64,000 nucleotides of DNA from Larix kaempferi (taxonomy: Eukaryota; Streptophyta; Pinopsida; Pinales; Pinaceae). Positions 22,410 to 33,093 of this stretch are shown here, in pieces. Made by a program: the position numbers and the translations under genes. The notes beneath the pieces are model-generated. The model was given only the letters and a program-made list of their open reading frames with translations. It was not told the origin of the DNA and made no database searches. How positions within the stretch are numbered: position 1 is the first letter of the stretch; each line of letters starts with the position of its first letter. Location: positions 1,240,001 through 1,304,000 of the forward strand of contig BSBM01000870.1 of NCBI GenBank assembly GCA_027924585.1, read 5' to 3'.

Positions 22410-23777
22410 TGGTGAGCTCCTAATATGGATGCCTAATGAGGGCAGCTTATACCAAGAGCCTACTTTAAATGTCAACCCGGGGAACGTACAAACTTGAGAG
22501 ATGCATGCACTATCTGTGCTCTTTATAGGATAATCTCCTATCACAGTTAAAGGGCGGTATCGATGTTCTATAGATTGTCTACTTAATGTGAAAACTGATT
22601 ATGCTACGAAATTGAATACTGGAAAGCAATGAATCTGATTAAAAGAATTAAAGTGCTGAAAGCGGTAAATATATTCTAAGAAGTAAAGCAGGGAATCTAT
22701 TCTAAGGAATTAAAATGTTGAAGTAATTAGATGTTGATCTGTTCTAAGAAATAAAGACATAAAGATAGTAAATCTATTTGAAATAATTAAACTGCTGAAA
22801 TAACTAAACACTGAGAATGAAAATACCATAACAGAGCTATTTTGCTATTGGGTAAACGAAGTCTGTAACTACTGTCTACGCACACAATTTGAGTCTTGAT
22901 CTATCTTATTCTACCAATCTAGATTTGAAATACGATCATTCTATTCTTACCCATCTTCTACTAAGAATTTAAAAGAGACTAATCACGATGAGAAACTGCA
23001 GTGAACTCCAGATCTAACCATGACTTTGAAAGCTAAGCATTGCATTGCAAGAAAGAACCTACAGGCCCACTGAAATCGTTTTACTGTACTATGGAATGCA
23101 TTCTAAACTACTACAGAAAACCATGACTCATTCAATGCTACCATACATCATCGAACTGTTCATCAATGTAAAATGCATACTTGGAAAAATACCTGCAAAT
23201 AGGAATCTCATGACCTACGTGTTGGAGGGGCCCTCCCCAACCCGTACTCAGGAGAGAATAAAAACTCAGAAACACTTGCTGGAATTAATCATCAGTCTTC
23301 ATTAATATGTAAAATCCATGTCAAAGTAGAAGTTTGTACTTCAGTATCTCAATAGTGCAGAAAAACGTTAACAATAATGTCTTTCACAAAAATAACAGCA
23401 AGGACCTCTCGCTACCCGAGAGGTCCATATTTATACATTTTAACTCTAATCCTAACTGATTGTCTAAGTGCCGATTTATCTGGAAAGTGGGAGTGTGTCC
23501 CCTATAAATCAGGAAACAGGGCGCTGAGCTTGTGGTGATCCTTTAGTCTTCTACACGTCCTTCCTTTAATAAACCTGAACCTGCTCAATGATGCTTGGTT
23601 TCCATATAATCAGTTTAATTGATACGCATTCTAACATACAAGATTAATCATAAAAACAATTTCATTAAATCATTAAAGCAAAACCACTTTTCCCACAATT
23701 GAGTGCGTTTCGTTACCATTGCTTGAGCTGGACTGTGGAAAAAGGGTTATCAAAATACCTGAAAAATGGACCCATCA
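22410..23777 (-). repeat. Athila 3' LTR
   Basis: 1,368 bp with TG...CA ends (plus strand TGGTGAGCTCC...ACCCATCA). The minus-strand TATAAATA box is at 23428-23435. Next to it is a perfect 10-bp inverted repeat at about 23402-23426. Confidence 0.93.
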
Positions 23778-23799
23778 TTCTCTCCCCTACTTGAAGGAT

Positions 23800-26081
23800 T
23801 CACCCATCCTTGGGTGACCTGTTCCTTTCATCGATGACCTCCCTGATATCCCATGCTGCCACCTTAGGTGCCCCTGCCTGTCTAAGATACCCAAAATTCT
23901 GATCCTCCCTGGCCCATGCCTTCCTCTCCTCCTCTTCATTAATCTGCTCTTTGAGGACTAGGGAAAGAAATAATGGAGGATTCAATCTCATCCTAATCCA
24001 CCTTAGTTGGTTTCTTGCCAGGGATTCTTTATAGAGTATGGTTTTGAAGAGAGCATCCTTAAGCCTGAGGGGAGAGTGGAGTTCTTTTCGTTTTAGATCA
24101 TTTTCCACCCTGCTCCACCTTTCCCTGATGGACTCATCAACTTCCTTTTGCATGCTGCGGAGTGTAATGTCGAAGTGACTCACCGCCTCCTGTTGTTTTG
24201 CGAGGAGAATGGGTATCAGCTCCTCATCCTGAGTGACGATCCTGTGATTATAAATTATTCCCTCAGGGTGGGTGGGCTCAGGTCTGATCATTAATGGATT
24301 TTTCCATTTGGATGCCACATAGAGATGATAGTCTTGGGCTCGCTCAATTTCGTGGTTCATCCATGAACACAATGCCCTTAACTAGAAATCACCCACATAT
24401 GGGTTTGGTGACCAGTTGGGCAAGCCAGAAACCACGAAATTGTGCAAGAAGAACTCACTCAATCGGTCTTTCTCCATCTCTGTGGAGTTCAATGATGCAT
24501 CAATAAATTCCTTAAGAGTGCTTACCTCTATAGGGAGATCTTTCTTTAATCTCTGAAGCTGGAATTCGCCCCATTTTTCTTGTAAATAAACTGCATAGAC
24601 CGCCGATGGTGGTCTGAGGTCACGCATTCTCTCATATATGCTGATAGTAGTGGCAAGAACATCCTTAATTTTGGTAATTTCCTGGTCCTTCCTTACCAAT
24701 TTGCTCTGTGCTTCGGCCAAATTTTCTTACAGCTCTAAATTCTTCTGTTCGACCAGCCAAATCTCTTTTGCATGGTGCATCTTTAGGATGTGTGTCTTCT
24801 CGGCTGAGAATGGGGGAGGTGTGGCCTGGCTTTCTAGCTGAATTCTTAATGTTGCCAACTCATTCTTGAGCCTTTCCAATTCTGCTCGTGCTTCAGCGAG
24901 TTGGGAAATGACCTCGAGGTCTTCATTACGTTTTGGAGGGTTTTCCTGAAAGTTACCTTGCTCCTGTAAGCTCTACCCTTCTCCTTTATCCATCTCTTCT
25001 TCCGTATCCTATTTTTCCTCTTCATTCCCTTTCTCTTCTTCATCCTCTTCTTCTTTTTCTTCTTCGTCCTCTTCTTCATCCGTAGTGGGATCCTTTTGAT
25101 CTATAAAAGGATCAATGTCATCATCAGACACATTGGTAATCAGGGGGCTGGGTTCCCTTTCTTTCTCCTTGGAGACTCGGATTTTAGATACCTGTGTGAA
25201 TCTCTTGCTGCGCCTCTTCGACCCCTAACTACTGGTAGGAATACCTAGGCCTGATTTGCGGGAGTCCTCTTTGGAGTGTTTTATTTTGACCAAGGTGTCG
25301 GCCACACTGTCCAAGTCGATTTTTCTTTTTGCCCCTGATACAGAGGTGGTCTTACTTTTTGATTCAGGTGGCAAGGGTGTAGTCCTCATTCTCTGAACGT
25401 CCTCAGCAAAACCACAATGAACTCCTCCCATGAGAGCTCTGGAATCTGAGCTTTTAGCTCCTCGACAACTATTAGTTTGATCAGCCCATGATGGGCCAAA
25501 GCATCATCTTTTCCCTTAGCCACCTTCCTGCTCATCTCTGCTAGGGATTGGAGAAAGAAAAATGGAATGCTAATATTGTTGTTTGATGAAATGTGACTTC
25601 TGTGCCTGAGAAGCTCTAAAATACGAAAATGGAAAATGGGAACATAGCTTAATCTTCCAGTGCATGTAATGTACCTTAGGACAATTGCGAACATTTCATC
25701 CCATGGTGCTGGCATGGAGGGTCTCTTGACTCAATTTTTGTCCTCATCATAAACTTCTCCACGCTCAAAGAATGTTGCTTTTGCTGTGTGGTTTGCCTCC
25801 CGGTCGTTGCTACTCCAATGCAAGCCCATTGGAAGACCAGTGTGTTTGGCTATCATGTCCTCAGCCACTTTTATGCATAACCCCTTCACTCGGGTGACGT
25901 ACTGTTCATCTTTTATATGCTTGAAGTTTCTTGCGAACTCCTGGGCTACCCCTGTGTGGTATCCTCTCAGTCCAAGGATAAATGGCATCCAGCCTGAGTT
26001 GCGAATGATTTGCAAGACTCTCAGGCTTTGATAAATGGCACTGTGATCTTCCGGTTCACTCTTTTTAAAACCCTTCGTCAT
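23800..26081 (-). pseudogene. Extra ORF between integrase and 3' LTR of the Athila element (env position)
   Basis: The minus-strand ATG at 26081 opens a frame of about 760 codons down to 23800. It is broken by a few stops (for example at about 25729, 25014 and 24379) and one frameshift near 25400. The N-terminal part (FILGLRGYHTGVAQEFARNF, KHTGLPMGLHW) resembles proteins common in plant gypsy elements, whose role is unknown. The middle is strongly acidic (runs of E and D, 25080-25015), and a coiled coil follows (LAEARAELERLKNELATLRI). The last 190 residues are charged. I see no signal peptide and no membrane segment, so despite its position it does not look like an envelope protein. Confidence 0.65.
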
Positions 26082-26869
26082 TTTTTCAAATCTTCTCTAT
26101 AACCAGACAGACCAGGGATTTGGAATGTAGTTCTATACTTTTAACTTGGTTGGGATTAGCCTACGGGCTCAAGGAATGCAATGGTGGTTACTTCTCAGGA
26201 ATTCCGAGTGGTTACTTATATGCAAAATTGTGGAATATGCTGCACCCAAATTCACTGCCTTTCTGCACCTATTCTTTTCATCATACTTGTACTTGCCACT
26301 TCTAATCCCCTATCTTTCGTGATTGATCTCTGCCTTCTTATGATCAACCTCTGTACTTTATGTGGTGAAGGTTGCGATCATGATTTGTTGAGGGTGACAC
26401 GACTTTGGTAGCAATCATGAGTTATGAAGGTCATTCCACCATGCCGCCGATTTGAAATTGAAGCTGTCCTCAGCTGACTAGAAACGACTCTATTGTGGGA
26501 AAGTGGTTTACCGTAAAAATCAAATAAAATCGTTTAGAGATTACCTTGGTATGTATGCGTACCTGCATTGATGAGCTGGTCCATTTTTCATGCGCGGTGG
26601 ATTCTGTAGTAATCGTGGCGGTGTCTGTAGTTGAGTTCTACATGTCAGTAGTTATGTGCATAGGGTGCTTTTTCCGATATGCGCGTTTTGAATTTGTGAG
26701 TATGTGCTTTTGAAAATTGTTCCCGGTTGTGCTTTATATTTGGATGATTGCATGGTTGGATCTGATTGGCTCCCTTCAATAACTTTGCAGGCTCTCTTGA
26801 ATATGTTTGAAAAAGGTTGGCGTGGTGTGTCTTTGATGAATTTCGTAGTAGATGAAGACTTATTTTGCA
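26082..26869 (-). other. Non-coding Athila stretch upstream of the extra ORF
   Basis: No ORF with a recognisable product is visible on either strand. It presumably holds the leader or splice acceptor for the extra ORF, as in other env-position ORFs, but I cannot point to a specific site. Confidence 0.5.
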
Positions 26870-27003
26870 TGTAGACGTGGCTGGCTCGCATGAATTGCTT
26901 TCAGCCTCACTTGAATATATGGCAGCCTCATTTGATTTATTTTTCAGGCTCGCTTGAATTGATGGCAGCCTCGCTTGATATAAATTGTTTCTTGGATGAA
27001 TTG
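26870..27003. repeat. Direct repeats GGCAGCCTCGCTTGAATT in the Athila element (continue at 42622-42730)
   Basis: Variants of GCAGGCTCGCTTGAAT and GGCAGCCTCGCTTGATAT recur about every 25-35 bp here and again at 42622-42730. When the Tat element is removed the two blocks join into one array of about 240 bp. The array lies between integrase and the extra ORF of the Athila element. The last unit on each side carries the AATTG target site. Confidence 0.7.
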
Positions 27004-27980
27004 TGTTATACCTCCATATTTCACAGTGTCGCATCTTCACCACAAAAAGAGTTGACGACGCTTCCCCTACTGCTTAAAACACCCAGAAGAGGAAAATGAT
27101 GAGTGATCCTTGAAGGCAAACCTACCTTGACAAGAATCAACCTAGCTGAGACTTCACTTTCCCTCACTACCGCGCCTTGCTCCATCTTAGGCGCGCGGTA
27201 GTCCACACTACTGCGCTATGCTCTTTCTCTGCCACGCGGTACTACCGCGTTGTGCTCTATTCTAGAGGCGCGGTACACCTTTTTTAGCTTTTTTGCCATG
27301 GCTTGTGGGATTTTGATTTTCAAGAAATTTTTGAGGATTGGTGTCCCTGATTCGATCCTAACTCACTTTCTGTGATTAGTAGGCCTGATCCACTAAACTC
27401 TCCCAAGATCCACCCTTCTCTCTTGTTGGTTAACCCTACCACACACTATAAGAGAGAGGCATTCCATGAGCAAAGGGGAGGACTCTTGGAGACATCAAAC
27501 TTATGATCTTGAAGCTTTGTGGAGATAGCTAGAGGAGGAAACACTTGGAGCTGGAAGTTGGCTTGGATATCAAGCAACCATTGTAAGTGACTCCAAGTTG
27601 ATAATAGAACATAACTTGTATTGTTTCCCAAATCACATGTGTTGATTTTGTTTCAATGAAATGATTTGTATCTATTGTAGATTTAGATCCTAACTCATAT
27701 TTCAAGTTGCTAGAGAATCGTATATGCTTGTATCTTGGTTTCATTTTGACAGGTTCATTCACGAGGACTTGGAAATTGGAGCAACCATAAAGACAAGCGA
27801 TTGGATTGAAGGTCAGTTAGATTTCTTCTACTTCTCTTAGCACTTTAATCTTGAGATGTCTGTTTAGATCTAGGAATTCAAGGTAGCATTTGTTTAGTTT
27901 TGTCTTAGTTTAGAGTCAGTTAAAGTCTACTTTAATCTAAGAGAATTTTTACTTAACCGTAGGGAAAATTTCTACAAACA
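27004..27980 (+). repeat. Tat 5' LTR
   Basis: 977 bp, TGTTATACCTCC...ACAAACA. Between about 27162 and 27275 it holds five or more copies of an ACCGCGC/GCGCGGTA motif. A possible TATA box (CTATAAGAG) lies at about 27446. Confidence 0.92.
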
Positions 27981-29823
27981 AGAATGGCGACTCCGCTGGT
28001 TTGAACCCCATTAGATTGATTGATTTCACTTTCAACCATTTTTTTATTGTGATTTTTTCTTTCTCTTCAAACCAGTATTGAATTTTGGTCTCCTTGACCT
28101 TTATTCTTCCCTCCTCTCTACATTTTTCCCCTCTGTGTGATCAGTGAGTCCTCTGGGTCTGCAGCAACCCTGAAAAATTCATTTTTTATTTCAAAAGTTG
28201 CGTTTTTCCATACTTTGCACCAGTATCGCGCCCTCAGCATTGCCTACAGCGCGGTAGTACCACGTATCCTGCACTATTACCAGAGCAGTAGTGTATCAAT
28301 ACCGCGCTCTAGTATTCTTCTGCCACGCGGTAGTGTTTGCATATTTTCAATTTTCTCTTCCCTGCTTGGTTTCCTGAGTCATTTTTCATTTTTCTCTACC
28401 TTAGTTAGTGTTTTTTGTTGCCTGTTACTATCCTGCTCATTACAGAGTCTTTGTGGTGTGTTTATTTCTTTTGTGAGCTTGCTTATTTTGTGAGTTAGTG
28501 GCATTATTTGCACATTGGCTCACCCCTTCAGTTTGATTGCATTGGCTTGATCTTCTCATCACAACCAGACCATTACTACTGTTCTCTTTTACTGAATCGT
28601 GTAGCTTCCATAGTCAAATTGTTTCCATTATTATCATTAAAATCTATATTAAAAAATTATCATTGGAGGACATTTGTGTTGTTTGGATTGAAATGGTCTA
28701 GCAGTATTATTGTGCATTAGGAAGTGAACCATTGAAATTTGCCACAGAAATTCTCATTTTTTGAAGCATCTTAGTTGTAAGATTAGTGAACTGGAAAAGA
28801 AGTGTTTATTTCAGTTTGGCTCTATTTACAAAAAGAAAACAAAAAAAAAATTGTTTTTGGTTTTAATTGCTTGTGAAAGTTTCATGCATTTATGATTGAA
28901 GAACTCTCTCTCTTCCATAGCTAGTTTTCATCAAATACAAGGCTTATTTCAATTTATTCTCACTTGCATGGTTTGGGTCGTCACAACACCACCAAGTTTC
29001 ACGTCCATTTACCCAATTGAGTAATACAACCACTAAAATTAATCTCCCTAACTAAACCAACATTAACCTCACTTGAGGAAATCAAAAGAATTTGGTAGTT
29101 AGGTAGGACACCGGGGATAGGCATCAAAATAATTCCCCCTTGTCATTTTCATCTGAGACATAGTTGTTGTCCTCTAGGGAACTAAAATCCTCTAGTATTT
29201 ATTGACACGGTCACGGCCAGTTTATGGAGGGGCCTCCTGACTGTTTTTAACTTTCAGGGGTTAAACCGCCGCGAGATTGAGAACCGGACAGACTCTGTGG
29301 AATGCCGCACTCCACTTAGCCCTAAGGCAACATTGATCATTGTCTTCCTTGTAATTCATAGTAATGCAAGGGTGATAAGGCAGAAGCGCCGAAAACCTTT
29401 TCCAACGTGTCATGAACGAGGTAGCTTAGTGACTTTTCTACTAGGGCTCTTTTACCCAGGATCCCTTTCAGTAGAGGGATATCCTTCTCATATTGGTCTC
29501 TCACATTGTATTGTTCGACTTGGATTTCATCACCTTGCGAAGGATACAGCTTGTTGAGGTCTCCAGCTCTTAGTTAGGAGTTTGCTTGTTATCTCATCTT
29601 TATAGAGGGTCATTCTTATTTTTAGTGACTGCTTGTTGGCATTCTGGCCATTATTTTTCTCAACTCGCTTACTGCAACACCGGTCTCAGTATAGATTTTA
29701 GAGCTTGTTTTTTTTGTCCTGCAAGCCTTGCTTTTTCTAGCTCCTCTTTTGCACACTTGGCTGCATTAGAGTTTTTGAGTTCTTTGTTATGAGACTGCCC
29801 CCGGATTTCATATTCCTACCATC
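27981..29823 (+). other. Tat leader with primer-binding site
   Basis: TGGCGACTCCGCTGG (27985-27999) is the primer site, of the tRNA-Arg-like type known in Tat/Ogre elements. The remaining 1.8 kb shows no recognisable protein; short ORFs in it have no domain signal. A second cluster of GCGCGGTA-type motifs lies at about 28225-28335. No clear upstream ORF1 as in Ogre elements is seen. Confidence 0.7.
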
Positions 29824-32800
29824 ATGTCAGAACCACCATGGAGATCACGACAAGTACAGGGCAAAAGCCCTCCACCACCACCACCACCACGGACCTTCGG
29901 TCCACCTACATCATGTATTCCCGCTCCTCCTGGCCGCGGTGCTGGTCGAGGGAACATTCCACCGTCGATACATACTACATCATCAGTTCCGTCTGTAACC
30001 ATTACTCACAGCACAGTCTCAGAATCTCTTGTAGCTTCTGCAACCACTAGTATATCTGAGATTCCCACTGTCACTTCACACACTGTTATTCCAGATATAT
30101 CTGCTACAGTGGACAACATTACAGCGGCTGAATCTAGTACAGCCCAAAATACTAGACCAGAGGCCATCCTCCTACCTGATGTCAACACCTCCCTTCCATT
30201 AGAAACTTTCCACGACGACACAGACGAATCTGTTGGCACCACCGAAGGATCCGACCAGGATATACTTGGCTTGATTTCAGTCCCAGGAGGGTACGTCGAA
30301 ATTATTAAAGACACTCAACTTCCTGACACACCTTTTGAACCTGATTATGGCTTTATCACTTCCCAGGTGGAGCTTCCGCCTGTTATCACCGCGCCATCTA
30401 GTGTTCATCCACAGGAAACTAGTTCTTCCAGCAACGTACCTCGTACCATATCTCTCCCCAACCTCCCTCCGGGACATGAGATCATGGCCTCCATTCAGTC
30501 TAGTATGGTTAGTCTAGCAAATACCCCGTTAGCATCGACACAGTTTAAACGCGACACAGAGCAAATGCTCTCGACAGCTTCTAGATATCCCCCTGTTACC
30601 TGTCCTCCTGACTATCGGGATCCCAACATCCTGTCTAGCACAGAGTTTCATCACTCCTATGCAGACGGCTCCGGACCTTCAGACGTTACTATACCTAGGT
30701 TCCCGCCGGACCCCGAAAACCCTTTTCAGGACATGAACCCAGACCCAGTCTTCAATGGTCCTCCTATCATTGAACACGCTATGGACGATACCCCCGATAC
30801 CCCTCAGTTAAATTCCCCACATTTGCTGCCATCACCCATGTTTAGCGCACATTCTATGAGGGATAACCCAGTTTTTTCTCCGTCCTCGCCTGTCAGATAT
30901 GGAAGACCCCCTCCACAAATCGGCACTTTTGGCGCCGTTGGCCAATCGACACTATCGTATTTGGCTAGTGGCGGAAGAACACCAAGTCATACTGCTGGAT
31001 CTTCCATTTTGACCAGAGGTTCACCTTCGGCCACTATCTACACTATCTCAGGAGGTGGACAACCGACTACCATGGTCCCCAACTCCAACAACGAAACTCC
31101 TCCTAGTGGGCCATCAACCCAACCAGCTGGAGGACAATCCTTTGTTGGGAACCCCGTCTCTAGTCAACAACCTCCTCCTATAGGGCCATCCAACCCATCT
31201 GTTGGAGGGCAACCCATCGGCTCCATCCAACAACCCTCCCAACCAGCAGCATCTGCTCAGTATGGTATGTACAACACACCTGGCAGCGGACAACCTTATA
31301 CCAATTTTCCAACCGGGCCTCATCCTCAACAACCCCCGTCAGGCATGCTTCCTTCTTGGGAACCTCAAATCCCACAAAGTGGGGGGTACTCATTATTTGG
31401 AAACTGGAACCCAGCTGGGGGGCAATCTCAGATTCCCCCCAACTTGAACTCCGTCTTCCCTTATCCTTCAGCTGCTACAACTCCATGGAACCCATCCCTT
31501 CAATTTCCACACGTTCCTCAAGGAGGAACGAACCTTCCATGGATACCACTGTCGCAGCCACCCCCCAACCCTGCTATGCGAAACCCTCCACTTACTCAAT
31601 ATAATGGTAACATTCCTGGAACACAACAACTCCAAGGAACTTTTCCCCAACCAGGAGCAGTAACCATGCCTGGGTTTTAGCAACCCCAGGGTACCATACC
31701 TACCATCCCCACTCAGCAGAACATCCACCAACCGGTTACCAACACTCAACCGATTAACTAGATGGCTTACTACCCACAGAACTTCCAGCAGTACCCCCCG
31801 AAAAACACATATGGGTATAACACACAACATTATGCTATGCAGGGCCCCCCAGGTTTCTTTGCACCATACGGTTATTACTCATACCTGCAGACTAATCGTT
31901 AACTTCCCTTTTTGGCCACGCTAGACTTCCCTGATTTGTTGAGGCTCATTAACAATCCCATATGGCATGAACCTCACTGGCCACCCATTCCAGCCAAACT
32001 TCCATCAGACATTCCTAAGTTCGATGCTAAGCCCGGGGAAGACCCCAAGAACCACATAATGACCTTCCATCTTTGGTGTTCATCCAACTCCTTGATGGAC
32101 GATTCCATTTGACTACGGCTCTTCCAGCGTACGCTTACCGGCACGACAGCAAAATGGTAGATCGAGCTGCCACAACACTCTTTCCACGATTTCAACACCT
32201 TGGCTATGCATTTTCTGATCCATTTCTAGCTCCCCATCCGGTATGAGACTGGAACAGAACTGTTAACCTCACTGCGTCAAACCACTTCTATGCACATTTC
32301 GAATCACATCCATGAGTGGCGTCGACGCCGTAGGTTAATCAAGGCACCCATTCCAGATCATCTACTCGTTGATTGGTTCACGAAGTCCTTTTTGCCTCCC
32401 ATAGCCAGGGATATCGTTATGCGTGGGTCGATCACAGAAGAACAAGCTATCTCGGCAGCTCAGTACATGGATTTGGTATACACCCAATCCGGCACTTTAC
32501 ACGAACTTCTTCCCCATGCCGCCTGCGTTACCACTGATCCAAAGAAACCTACCACTGAACCCCCCATTGATGGTATTGTCGGTTCAGTCAAGGCCCAGCC
32601 TACTACCAACTTGACGAGGCAACAAGCTTCTGCTTCCCCCGCTCTACCTCAGGATGCTTCAAAAGCTACTACTTCTCTTGCTATCTCCTCCGAAGTGAAC
32701 GCAGTTCAATCTACGTCACAACCATCCAGAGGAAAGAAGAAAAACAATCGTGGTAAATCCAAGAAGAACCAGCAGGAGAACCCCAAGCCACAACCCACCC

Positions 32801-33093
32801 ACAACGACCGAAAACCACGTCGAAAGGCTAAGTTTCCCTGCCTAATTTGTCAAGATGATCACTACACACGTGACTGTCCCTACAAGGACGAGGTCAAAAA
32901 ATTTGTTAAAGGATCCTCTCGCCCCGCAGTGTTAACTGACCCCTTCCCTCAACAGCAACAGCAGATGGTTGCCCAAGAAACCCCACAGGGGGGAAACTCG
33001 AGCAACCCAACTCACGGAGAGACGTCCACAAATCGCGAAATCCTGATGACGAGTAATGAGGAGATTCATATAACCACTCGTTCAAAGACATAA
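29824..33093 (+). pseudogene. Tat gag (single frame with stops)
   Basis: The ATG at 29824 opens a frame of about 1,090 codons to a TAA at 33091. It is interrupted by stops at 31678, 31759, 31900, 32110, 32158 and 32227. The first 600 residues are rich in P, S, T, G and Q and start with a polyproline run. The conserved Tat gag core is at about 31970-32540 (FHLWCSSNSL, LRLFQRTLTG, HIHEWRRRRRLIKAPIPDHL). A basic linker and a zinc knuckle CLICQDDHYTRDC (32839-32877) follow. It is unusually long for a gag because of the N-terminal extension. Where the original codon can be guessed (CAG, CGA), the stops are C-to-T changes. Confidence 0.88.

Noticed and set aside
24846-25079. Lysine/arginine-rich minus-strand ORF (KKKKRMKKRKG)
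   Set aside because: It is a shifted reading of GAA/GAG repeats; the frame continuous with the flanking Athila ORF reads acidic residues.
28137-28493. 118-codon ORF in the Tat leader
   Set aside because: Hydrophobic, T-rich, without known domain; it overlaps the GCGCGGTA motif cluster and is more likely chance.
29789-29998. Histidine-rich and glycine-rich ORFs opposite the start of Tat gag
   Set aside because: These are other frames of the CCA repeat that encodes the polyproline run of gag.
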